In this document: positions 36,248 through 47,746 of the stretch, piece after piece | Layout: each line of letters starts with the position of its first letter | Numbering within the stretch: the stretch's first letter is position 1 | From: Coptis chinensis | Lineage: Eukaryota > Streptophyta > Magnoliopsida > Ranunculales > Ranunculaceae | Direction: 5' to 3' | NCBI GenBank assembly: GCA_015680905.1 | Contig: CM027379.1 | Location: 92,031,501-92,095,500, forward strand | Length of the DNA: 64,000 nt | Translations under genes and position numbers: made by a program | Notes under the pieces: generated by a model | Seen by the model: only the letters and a program-made list of their open reading frames with translations | The model's database searches: none | Told to the model about the DNA's origin: nothing

Positions 36248-36507
36248 CAAGGCCCAATTTTTCGGGATATTAGGATATATTGGAGGGGCCAAAAAAAGAT
36301 TTATATCGGATATATCGATATGTCGGAGAGATAAATAATTTTTGCGGTTTTTGGTGACAAGGCCTGATATATGGAAATATCGGAATATCGGAACTGAAAT
36401 TGTGTAATCTTTTGACAACTCACTACAGCTGTATGTATTCCTGACTTTTTTGTAATGATTTGGCCTATAAAGTGAAATTGTTGAAAAACAGGATACAGAG
36501 ATGATGA

Positions 36508-36640
36508 TTGCATCAATACATATGAGAAATATTGGATCAATACATATGAGAAATTACAAAACATATGAGAAATTGATTGCATCAATACATATGAGAAATT
36601 ACAAAACATATGAGAAATAGATTGCATCAATACATAAATG
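36508..36640. repeat. Tandem repeat in hAT flank
   Basis: The words GATTGCATCAATACATATGA and GAAATTACAAAACATATGA alternate at a period of about 57 bp for a little over two copies. It lies between the left tip and the 3' end of the transposase gene. Confidence 0.8.
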
Positions 36641-37154
36641 AGTGATGTGGCTGTTCAGCTCGTATACCCTCTTCTTGAATCCTAACTGCTTCACAATATT
36701 GTACCCAAGTATATACAGAGTTAAACCCACCGTCAAGAATTTGTCGAACGTGCCCTCATATTTTTTTGGTGGAAATTGTAACATGATTCAAATTCGAGGA
36801 GTATTGGTGCAAATATATGTTGGACGCCACGCAACATATCCAAGTGCAGTTCCAACAGGTACATAACTTGGATAAACTTGTCCAAATGTTGTTTCAGGTT
36901 GTGGTGGGCGGTGGGCCATAAGGTTGTTCATGAACCCCCATTCAGTATCCATATGAAGGAGGACCACTAATAGTTTGAGGTTGTGGTGCTTGTCCAAAAT
37001 CGGAACCATATGACCCACTACTCACAGGGTGACTGAACATGCCACTAGAACCATCATTCTGTCTTGATTGGTTGTGTATCCCTGAACTCATACTCATTGC
37101 TTCAAAATTAGATGAAATCAATCAATATCAACATCATTTCGTCTAATGTGTCTT

Positions 37155-40093
37155 CCATGTCTTCTTTGACCAACACTTCCACTGCCATTTCTTTTCGGAC
37201 CTTAACAGGCTGTCATTAAGAACTTCTATCACGGTTGTTTCGGATGCAACCTCATATACATATGGGTCAAGTGGAGTTTCTTCATCGGGCCTCGGTCATG
37301 CAATTCAACGTTTAAATTAACTCCACCTCCACTACCACCACCACCACCACCACCACTGTTGTCACCATCACCACCACCACCACCACCACTATCGTTGTCG
37401 TCGTCATCATCATCATCAACAGAATCAGGGTTTTGTGTCTCATCATCATCGGAGATATTTTCAGGTAAATTATCTTCTGTAAAGATAGGTGTCTCGAATT
37501 CGGGACCCAAACTAAAACTAGGTTGTGCATCACCACCTTCTTCAATTACTCGTCGATTTAGATCTTCAACATATGGGTCGCCTACCCGATTAAAGTATCT
37601 AACACCGGGCGCTTAAAAGATTTTTATCAATAACCCAGTCACCCAAGGGATCAACTTGTTCATTATCCATAAATATTTGAGTGAGGTCCATAATTTGGTC
37701 ATTCTCTGCATTTTGTGCACGCCTTAGCTTCAAACGTAAATTATAGTAAACTTTCACCAACATCTTCAATTTTGGCGCACCAATATGGTTCCTAAGCTTC
37801 GTGTGAATTAGGCTGAATGTGCTCCAGTTGCGTTCACACCCAGATGATGAAGCGGTTTGAGATAGGACTTTTATCATCAACTCCCTTAGCTCTTTTGTGT
37901 CACCACCATACAACTCCCACCATTCAAATTGCATCTATTTAAACCAGAAAAAGCAAATCTTAACTAGTTATGGTCCAAGCATTAGTGTGATTGAGATTTG
38001 AGAGTATGCCAAGCAAATCTTAATTACTTACCGTGTTCAAATTGTTATTCCAAATTTCACTGCCGGGTGTGCCAAATTCCCGGTGTGATCCCGAAACAAA
38101 ATCATCTAATAGATCAAAGTGTTAGTGAATGTAAAATTTAAATTTAACTCGAGAATATCAATATTCTTATTTTTACGATGCAATGTTTTATCCCTGCTTT
38201 TCACCATCATCAAACAACACTTTTGTTATTGCCAGAATCGCGATCAATGTGAGGTTGAGAGAATCCGAGGTTTAATGTGTCTTGGGGTACTGGATTCAGA
38301 TACATTGCTAAAAAAAAACTCTCTTTTAGGAATATTTGAAATGGTAATAATTTAATTAATTTAAATTGAATCAATTAAACTCACCTACCAACATGTGTAA
38401 CACATGCAATAATTGTTTTGTTCATCTTTTTGTTGACAATATCAAGGGGCCCAACCACATCCGGAGATCTTCTCCTCACTACATCAAAAGCTTTATGAAC
38501 ATATGGTATTGTTGCTTTTTGTCACCATCTAACAACCTTAGGCATTTGTATTGTGGGGCTCAAGAATTTGTAAAACATAGTTAACATCATTCCAAAAGTG
38601 TTCTTGAGCGACTTGCTCCACAATCATCATAGCTTCTACAGTCTTAGCCGATGGGGTGTCGAGATATCTTTGACACACAAACATTTGCCTGAGTAATATC
38701 TTTTTATGCTGGAGACTTTTGAGAGCCAAGTAGTTTGTGGCAAATCTAGTTGCTGCAGGTCTAACTATATTGCCACCATATGACAACCTCATTAATGCTA
38801 AGACCCTAGATGCATAATAAATAAACTTTGTAACCGCATGAGCCTTACTGATACACCCGGCCACCATTTCTTGTTTGGCAATATCTTTTAACATCAAGTC
38901 TATACAATGACAAGCACACAGTGCCCAAAATAAATTGTATCTTGGTGTTTTCATTAACAATTTTTCAGTCTTTTTGTAAGCAGAACCTTGATCAGTTACT
39001 ATCTGCACCATATTGGGTGCACCTATCTCATCTACAACCTCCTTCATTAAATTATATATATATGGTTATGTGATCTTTCGGATCAATGGTGACATCAAAA
39101 GACTTCCGAAAAATTGTTTCTCCATCACAATAAACCATAAAGTTAACGAGAGACATCTTTCTTGTCCCAGACCAACCATCACACATGATGGTGCATCTAT
39201 AAGTTGGATACTTCTCTGCCACTTCACGACCGAATTGGTCGATATCATCACTTTCCATCTTTAAATATTTTCCCATTATCTCTTGAGCAATTGGTCCTTT
39301 CACTCCAGTAGGACACGTCGTGATGAAATCAATCGTTGGTTGGTATCAATGGATTGTTCGGCGTTAATGCATGTGGAGGTACTCCAAAAAATTGAACCAT
39401 GTACTTATCGTCTACCCAACTTCTCCTCCATATCTTCATTTTACCCATGTTCTTGACACTAGGTTGATCATGTCCCATCTGCCTAATGTTGTATGGATCA
39501 ATTGTTTGTTGTCTCATGGATTTGGACCTCCCAAAGCCCATGAAACTCTTTCCTTTATTAAGTGATCCGGAACCACCCCTAGAACCACCTCCGAACCACC
39601 TCCGACTCAAAAAGTAGGTTGATGCCTTTAAAAAATTTCTAGCTTCACTACCTTCCCTTCCTAGTGACCCTCTTCCCATTAATTACGGGCCTCTGAGTTT
39701 CTTCGTGCCGCGTTGCATGCCCCAAACTCCCTCGACCCCTACTTGAGTATGCTCTTGCTTCTTCTTCTTCTCAAGCGACAACATCGTTGGAATCATCGTC
39801 AAAATTTGCACACATTCTGTCTTGGACTTGAGTCTCCAAATGCCGTCTTTAACTCTTATGTTTATGCCTTCCTTTACTAGATCTCACATTGCAACTCTTA
39901 CTTCTCTAGGGACTTGAAGACACTTTGCTATGTTGTTACCAACTCCAGATAAGTGTTGTTTAAGTCGACTAACCCCACCACTTTGAAACTCAAGTTGACA
40001 ATAATTACATCTAAACTTTGTCTTGGTGCTATCCAATGGTGTACCATGTGACCAACCAATATCTGGTGTCCTAGCCATTTTGATCTTAGACAA
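37155..40093 (-). pseudogene. hAT transposase (BED finger, DUF659, dimerisation domain), frame-broken
   Basis: Read on the minus strand. At 40093-39884, a BED-type zinc finger (FRCNYC...RLKQHLSG...KC) that would bind the element ends. At 39679-39329, a linker ending in FFGVPPHALTPNNP. At 39303-38540, the DUF659/RNase H-like core with the CTIMCDGWSGTRKMSLVNFM and VTDQGSAYKK blocks and CHCIDLMLKDI. About 38540-38370, LRLLDGDKK and VRRRSPDVVGPLDIVNKKMN, then a GTGAGT donor. Small exons near 38320-38220 and 38105-38030. At 37934-37599, the hAT dimerisation domain (WWELYGGDTKELRELMIKVL, SSSGCERNWSTFSLIHTKLR). An acidic then Gly-rich tail (poly-Asp and poly-Gly, 37440-37310) and a basic C-terminus follow. 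At least four frame breaks are visible: a stop near 39886, indels near 39345 and 37610, and slippage in a TATATA tract at 39050. With these repaired it would have the usual family length of about 700-800 residues. Some breaks may be consensus errors. Confidence 0.88.
37310..37440. repeat. Trinucleotide-rich stretch coding Asp and Gly tracts
   Basis: (CCA)n and (CAT)n runs on the plus strand encode poly-Gly and poly-Asp on the minus strand in the transposase tail. They are part of the gene, not an independent element. Confidence 0.85.
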
Positions 40094-41290
40094 ATATATA
40101 ACCTAGAATCTGTAGGTAGATAAATATAACTAATTAATCAAAATGTAAGACATGCATTTAAAAAATATGTATGACATAAAAGTAGAACATGGTCAATCTA
40201 CATTAATCAGATCTATTCCGGTGAAAGCAATCAACACTAATCAAGCATGGACACGGACACGACACGCAAATACGATACGTCATGGACACGTTTGAATAAT
40301 AATAATAATAATTATATATATTGTTAGAGTTCTTGTAAAAGGGGATGGAGGTGGGACCCACGACCCCCTTAACTGGATTTTTGGATTTTCTATATTGTAA
40401 ACAGACTATTTTATAGGTCATCCCCAGTTATAATTTTATCCCGATACTAGTATTTTCATGCAGTAACCAATGAAAGTAGAAATCTTATATTAATTAGTTA
40501 TATGATCAACCTTTATAATCCGACTTAATATACTAGCTCCATAACCTCCATTTAGATTATCTTAATTTATAACAATAATAATAATAAGCAATCGGGCTCC
40601 AAATAATCCCTATGCATAACTAGATATGGAAGAACATAACCGAGCTACAACTACAAAGTTAGTCTCCAATTTTTTTTCCCTTTTACCAAATACATACCGG
40701 AAGTAGTTCTCATATGATAAAACAGATAAGTCATTTGTCCAGAGGCCCGAAACACCATTTTACGCCTATGATAAGTCCTGTGAGACTCTCACAGATACAA
40801 TAAAGTCACACAATCAGTGAGAAGACTTGAAGACATATCAAAGAACCAAGTAATAAATTATGGGAGTGATGTGAGCGCCAAGAACCATTCCGTGATAATG
40901 ACTAATGGGAACCAAGGTAATATGAATTATGAAATGAAGTGTTTGCTATCTTTCAATGGATTGGGCTTAAATTTGAGATGATTCATTTTAGGTTGGTAGT
41001 TCTTGAGTTATATACTTATATAGTTATATTCATTTCATTTGATAATGTTACGATATCATAGGTGATCATTCACATGTGCACATGATATTAGGCTATTAGC
41101 CACTTTAGCAACTACTTTAGCAAACACGGAATGTGCGAGTGTAGATCGCAGAGAATTGAATGATAGTTTATCACTTTATTGAATGTGAGAGAATAGTTTA
41201 TCACTTTATTCAATTTGAATGTACATAGAATTACGAAATGATGAGAACGTCGGAACCAAGTAAACTTTATTATGCACATTTCATTTTTTG
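40094..41290. other. hAT element 5' flank of the transposase gene
   Basis: Non-coding. It contains GGACACG/GACACG repeats at 40245-40295, a short (AAT)n, and a 34-bp duplication ATAGTTTATCACTTTATT at 41163-41215. Any promoter of the transposase would lie here; no specific element can be assigned. Confidence 0.5.
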
Positions 41291-41535
41291 GATATATATC
41301 GTTTAATTAGCGAAATATATCGGAAAATATCGTTTAAATCGCAATTTTAATACATATTATCGGAGAAAAATCGAGAAAGATATATATCGATTATATCGAA
41401 TATGTCGTAGATATAAAGATATATATTGGTTTAAAAAAAAATATTAAATTTTCGAGTCGATATTTGGATTTTTTGAAGTCGGATTCTTTGAAAAAACGAT
41501 ATATATCGATAAATCGACCGATATTTTCGGCCTTG

Positions 41536-41640
41536 GGTACAAGATTCTTTTCCATTTGCTTTCCCCTCATTGCGGCTTTTTCGTTCTCATAAGAAAAATC
41601 ATAATGAATGACATAGTTAGCTAGAACCTAGTAGAACCAT
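41536..41640 (+). pseudogene. LINE fragment, right part, with hAT TSD
   Basis: The second GGTACAAG copy (41536-41543) is followed by sequence that, joined conceptually to 36247, continues the LINE reading (FFSICFPLIAAF-like residues). The LINE signal fades within about 100 bp, before the tandem array. Confidence 0.5.
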
Positions 41641-41678
41641 GAATGTGCCTCTACCCTTAGTAAAATTTATAGACCATA

Positions 41679-44600
41679 TAAATAAATGCCAAGGATTACC
41701 AAAAAATAAAAATAAATACTAATTCAGTGGATCGGCTTGGTTTTGAAGAGTTGGCTTCCCTATGAAAAATTAAAACGTTTTTTGTGTTGTATTAATTGCC
41801 GTTTTGCTTTAAAAGTGGGCTTGATCCCCAATACTCGCAATGACCATCAACCCCAAACGTTACCACTATCAAAACCCTCTCTTTCTCTCTTGATAGCTTA
41901 CCACTATCAAAACCCTCTCTTTCTCTCTTTGTTCATCTAAATGCTTCACTCCACACCTTCGATGATGTGTAATCGTGTTTGATCTATCTCAAGTATTCGA
42001 CTAATTTAATTTTGGGATTAAACATGGTTTCCACTTCCTGGTGTTGGATTAATTTTCCTACCAAAGATGCTTTGAATTGGTTCTGCTCCAAGTTTCTATT
42101 CTTAGTAGTTGGGTTTTAGTAGCTTATGCAATTCCTCTTATTATGTTTTACCAGTTCAATGATTTTCAATCAGGAAGCTTGAAAGACAAATATGTTACTA
42201 TGCACAAAATTTCACACCGGCTTGAACTATGTTGTTGTCGAGATCAATTACACTTGAACTATTTTGCTCAGTCGCCGTATGTATAATGTTTCTAGACTAG
42301 ATCAATAACAACCCTCTTTTCTATTGTTTCTTGCTACTTGAAGTTGCAAATGTCCATGTCGGATCCATATATACATACATACCTATATTTTTATTGGCCT
42401 AACAGATTGCATATTTATTAATTCAAGTGAATTGTTCATGGTTTAACAGATTTTCAATTCATTAAAGTTGGAATAAAAACATAAAATAATTCTTAACTAT
42501 TGGGTTTAATTGATTAAATGTAATCGGTTGTGAGTTAACACATTAAAACGTTATTAAAGGCCGGGTTTGTAGGCTTGGGCATCTAATAGACTCAAACGGA
42601 CTTGCATCCAATGCATGATCCTCTCCCCAATTACTACCTCCAAAGTTTCCTTTTTCTTCACCAAAATTGATTGGATTAATCAAGACACTATTAGTACACC
42701 CATTAGAGCACCAGTGATTGTTACCTTACGTTTCTCCACTACCAAAATTTATCAATAGAGTTAAAGTAGAGCATGACTTTTACTAACTTAGCTTCTCTCA
42801 ACTCCCTGTATAAAACTCTCTATCCCAATTTCTGGCATCAAGGTTCCTCTTCCAATCCAACAAATTTACGTAAAAAAAAATGCAATCAAATTGAGGTTTG
42901 CAATTTCAAATGTTTTTTTTGGATAAATTTGTTTTGTCATGGATTTAGAAATCCTTACAAACATCTTATTTACATGGTGTCGTCTATTCAGGTTTGTCGG
43001 AAAATTGGTGTTTTAGTATGCTTCAGATTTTGCCTAATGTATGATAGTTCAAGACTTGAGTCTGTTGGGATTAGGAAGGCATGAGTTAAATGGAACAAGA
43101 TAGAAAAGCGATTAACAAGCACGAAGTGAAAGAAATTACACAAAAAGTCTTGCTAGGAACTCAATGTTTTTACCTTGATTAGATTTGCTAAGGATGAGGA
43201 AAAATATTAAACCACGAGAACCATACTCCAGCCTAGGTACATTTCCTTTTTCTTCCTTAATAAATTCATGTGATGTGGTGTTAGTCTACTTTAATTTATT
43301 TTTCATGCTATTAAAAGTCGATAAGATACAATGTTGGTTCTTGGTATCTCAAGTCGCTATATGCATGTATGCTCGACTTGGTTAGCACGTAACAACATTT
43401 AAAAGCTTAAGTTTGTTTGTGTTTTATGTCTTGGCTATTTGTCTTTTGTTTTGAAGTTTTCACTTGTCGTGTTGTTTGTTGTTTCGTTCCCATCCCTTTA
43501 CACTAGTATGGTACTTTTTTAAAAAATTCACAACATAGTAGAGTGTCTATTGTCGGGCTCCAAATGAAATATGGAGGCACTACAAAGCTACACCTTATTT
43601 GGACCATTTTTTTTTTTTTGAAGTAATTAAAAGGGTTAAGACCGCTACCCCCAAACTATATTAATGAAATCAATCATAAATACAACCTAATGCATCCTCC
43701 TCCACTATACATTGTAAGCATTCACTTCGGTGAAAGGGTGTAAAACATTACATTATTCGGATCCTTTTAGTTTTCTTTTCGGATTTGTTTTGAATTGAAG
43801 GGCATAAATAGAAAGACATAAATAGAAGATGATTGTAATGCGGGAAGAAAAAGTGTACTTATAATGGCTCCAAAAAGAAATATGGAGGCACTACAAAGGT
43901 ACACCTTATTCAGATCCTTTAGTTTCTTTTCGGGATTTATTTTTGAATGGACGAGCATAAATAGAAAAGACATAAATAGAAGATGATTGTACCGGCCGGG
44001 ATGAAAAAGTTGCACTTATAGTGGTATGGCAGAGTGATTCATAATCATTACATGAACCCGTAACATTATTACAAATTTGTATTGATTTAATTGATGCCAA
44101 GCCACCAACTGAGTATACCTAGCATGACTATTTATAAGCATTTCATTGCTCTTTTGGGAGGCCTATCTCGGCTCATTTACAAAGTTAGAGGTTGTTCACA
44201 CTTCTAATCCATTAGTTTTCCTTATGGTCAACATTTTAAAACTTGAAGAACCTAAAAAGATGATGGAGTGTGCGTGCGGTTTGATAAATTGACCAAGATT
44301 ATATATTTGTTATGATAGAAGATTATGTGCTAGAGGTAATGCGTGTGCGACCAATGGTTTAAAGAAATTTCTTGCTTTCGGAAGGCACCGTATATGAATT
44401 TGGGATGGTGAAATTTCATGCTAGACTTTGGGAAATTTATTGTGTTCATTTAATGTGGGGTGTTTGTCGACCTACAAAATCCGTGTTTCTAGGTACTTCA
44501 TCTCATGTAAGTTACCCATTTTGATTTCCATTCTTTAGTTTTTTTTTTACTTCTTTAGGCCAATTGATGCACACGGTTTTTTTTATATGTTTACGATTTG

Positions 44601-47600
44601 TTTTACTACATTTTCTATGCAAAGTTCCTTTTTGGGTTGTTGTTTCCCGTTATGTTCTAAATTTTGAGGTTGCTTTGCATCTTCGATACCATTTTGGGAT
44701 ACTTTCTGTTGTGAGTAATTGTCTTCAATCTCATTTGAGCACCTAAACAATTTCAGCATGCATCCCAATTTATTTGTTTGTTTAGTTTGTGCATGTTGAA
44801 GTATTGGCTTAATCGATTTCTACCTTTTCAAATCCTTTCTCTTTTGAAAGTGATTCTAAGCTACTATTTTTTTTTAACAAAAAGAGGGCAAGAGGGGTAG
44901 CAGATTTAGAACACTTTTGTCTCATATCCTCTACATAAAGGTTAATTTTAGTGCATTATGTTGGTAGACACCCAAAAAATTTAGTTCATAGAGGTTAATT
45001 TTAGCCAATTTCTTTTTCCTTCACCAAAAATTAATAGACATCCAATTAATTAGTACACATCGGTTACTCATCTTTTTCCTCTCGCATACTTATTGAGAAT
45101 TAGAGCACCACTGATTATTTCCTTCCGATAGTTTCTCTTCGTTTTCCTTTCCCATTCAATAAGAGTTAATTTGATTAGTATGCAATTTCTCTACCGACTT
45201 TTAGTGGTTTGTAACGCTTTAATGTGTTGAAGAAATAAATGGTGTTTAAAGCATACAACGTTATTTGTAACTTCTCTCTTTGTTTTTAAAGCATGTTTTA
45301 AAGCATCCTTTCTTTCCCATAATCATGCGTGGATACTATTTTTCTATAAAAATAAAATCTTATGCATTCTTAACCTTCAAGAATTTAAGCACTCCCCCTT
45401 TGTTTGGAAATATCGATTGAAGATATAATTGAGAGTGTGTTTTCATAAATGCTAATTGCAATAAACAAATTTGACTTATAGTGGACCCACTAATGAAGTC
45501 TCATTCAAATTCCTTCATGAAGGTTTGACAACTTATTGGCCCTCTTAAGGCCCTTCATTGCAAGATATCAAGAACTAAAGATTCCATTGCCTTCAATCTC
45601 TCTCTACCAATAACGATTATGATTTGAGTTAGATATTTTTGTTATGACATTTATATATAATGACTAATGACCACATATAGAATTCTCCTCGCCAATAACT
45701 CGACTCACGATTTGGTTAGATTTCTATTATGACATTTATATGTAATGCCTAAGATTCTTTTATACAAATATCAATGAAAAGTACATGTTAATAAGCGATT
45801 GTACAACACAAAAATAGAATTCTTTGGGCTCTTTTTGGTATTTATGCTCATTTTAGTTTGAGAAAAGAATTCTTTGGGCTCAAAAAGAGGCATTCTCATA
45901 AGCAATCATGGGTCAAAACCCGGAAGGCGACCAACCCTATACGCCTCATGAATCACGCCATGTTCCCAAAAGCCGGAGCAAAACCCCGATTCTCAAATCT
46001 AGGGATTGCCTAAGCCTTATATCTAATAAGGGCATGTGAGGTGAAGAAGTGCTCTATTTTCGTGTTGTACAATATGCGCTACTTAACATGTACTTTTCAT
46101 TGATATTTGTGTAAGGATGTCAAGATGTCACATACCGGTGTGGGCTTCTAAAACCCGTTTTCTTATTGGATTTTCAGCAATTGTATATCTTCTTATTGTT
46201 GTCGATTTTAATTTTTATTTATTCCCAAAGAAAGGTTTTATGCATACTTCCTAATGTTTGCTGCCTATCCATACTAAACCTTTTATTCCTTTTGTTTTTG
46301 ATAGATATTAAGGTATATTGCAAGTTTGTAACTACCTTACGTTGTCCGTTAAAAACAAACCAATAAATTTGCAAAAGTGAAAGGGCATTGAATTAGAAGG
46401 CAACGACTTCAAGCCGGGATGATCGGAAATGATCAAGCCAACGAGGAAAACATGTACATTTTCTTCATTTCCCTCATCGTTGGATTGAAATTCAAATTAA
46501 GGTATTGTTTCTTTTCAGATACTTCCATTGGATGATCTAATTAAAATGATGCTTACTAAAAAATTGTTGTTAAGAAATCCAAGTGTCACTTTATTTGTTG
46601 AATCTATTACTATATTTGATCATTTTTCTCTATTTTGCTTTTTTTTTTTTTATATATATTTTTGTTGATGTTGGTAGGAAATTGTGAATTAGCCATTTAA
46701 GAGTTAATGTGTTTGTATTTTGAGTTGTTTAAATTGGAAATGGTTTATTGATTGTTTCTCCTAGCAAGGATAGTGTAAACCAAGGTACAAAAAAAAAATC
46801 ACCACCCCAACCAAAAAAAGAAGGATATAAAAGTAGTTTTTGCGGAATACGCACCAAAGAGGTTTGATCTTTTTCATGTTGTGTTCAAGTGGTGTGAATA
46901 GGTAAGAGGGCATAATTTGGTGGAACCAAGTGTTGTTGCTAAAGAATTGTTTAATAGAGAGTGTTGAATTCAGGTGTGCATAAATGCATAATATGTGTTT
47001 GATTTCAAAGTGATCCCAGCTTATACTTGCTTTGCAAAGTAAGCTATTCATCTATAGTATTTTTTATTCTTGTAAGTTCCTTGCACAAATTGATCTTCAA
47101 TGTCCATTGAAAGTGGTCTAAGAGATGAAGATACTTTCGGCTCTAGGAAGCATTCTTGCATTGTATTAGTCAAGTATTTTCAGATACTTTGAAATCTTGC
47201 ATACTTACTAATACAAATGACATTATTGGACGAGTAGAATTGTCGTTTAGAATGTTTCACTCATACAATATTCAAGTTTCTTCTGAAACCCTGTTCGGTG
47301 GCCCTATATGGATTAGAAATTGTTGATCCCTTTATCCCTTGCTTACTATGTGAACTTGAGATATTGGATATAAGCATAAGTAAGGTGTAAAACCGTGACA
47401 ACTTCTTTAGCCTAAACAGTTATTACTTTGAGATTTACTAGGGGGTAGATGTTCAACAATGGGTAGAGAATATTATTAAGGGTAGAGGCACTATCTATGG
47501 TGAAGAATATGTGAACATAATCGTGCCGTAGGTACGGGTATATCATCCATAAATTAATGAATGCATTTAATTTTGAAACACCCCATGACCTTCCTAATAG

Positions 47601-47746
47601 CCCACATTTAATCAGACATTAAATCACTTTAGCTTCGGTTACCAAAATTAAAATAGAAAACCCATTTAGCATCCACTAAATTTACAGTGTAGTAGAGAGT
47701 TGATCAATTAGTTGGGTTAAACTGCTAAAGGCTTCAAAAGTGGGGT
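41679..47746. repeat. Tandem array, copy 1 (6,068 bp)
   Basis: First of three head-to-tail copies of a 6.06-kb unit. It begins TAAATAAATGCCAAGGATTA; the preceding 35 bp differ from what precedes copies 2 and 3, so the array edge is 41679. Short open frames recur at the same places in each copy (for example 41737-41940, 42077-42286, 46166-46366), but none has a known domain and they drift out of frame between copies, so I call none a gene. Internal features: a 38-bp duplication at 41860-41935 (TTACCACTATCAAAACCC), a 110-155-bp duplication at 43757-44022 (GGCATAAATAGAAAGACAT), and a Helitron-like hairpin at 47522-47536. Confidence 0.97.
47522..47547 (+). mobile_element. Helitron-like 3' hairpin at array junction 1
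   Basis: CGTGCC-GTA-GGTACGGGTATATC, nearly the same hairpin as the 3' end of the minus-strand Helitron at 11503-11518. The expected CTAG is replaced by ATCATCC. The sequence right after it (AATTTTGAAACACCCCATG) resembles Helitron 5' subterminal DNA, as near 5276 (TTTTGAAACGCCCAT). Confidence 0.55.

Larger units (their letters stand above)
36248..41535 (-). mobile_element. Complete hAT element, 5.29 kb
   Basis: The tips CAAGGCCCAATTTTTCGG (left) and, inverted, CAAGGCCGAAAATATCGG (right) are imperfect inverted repeats flanked by an exact 8-bp duplication. Both subterminal regions (36260-36400 and 41280-41530) are packed with ATATCG/CGATAT words, the usual transposase-binding style of hAT elements. 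The internal gene encodes a BED-DUF659-dimerisation transposase on the minus strand. The insertion splits a LINE fragment, so it is younger than that LINE. Structure is complete, but the transposase frame is broken in this sequence. Confidence 0.93.

Noticed and set aside
47522..47547. Canonical Helitron end
   Set aside because: The hairpin is right, but CTRR is absent (ATCATCC instead), so it is recorded only as Helitron-like.
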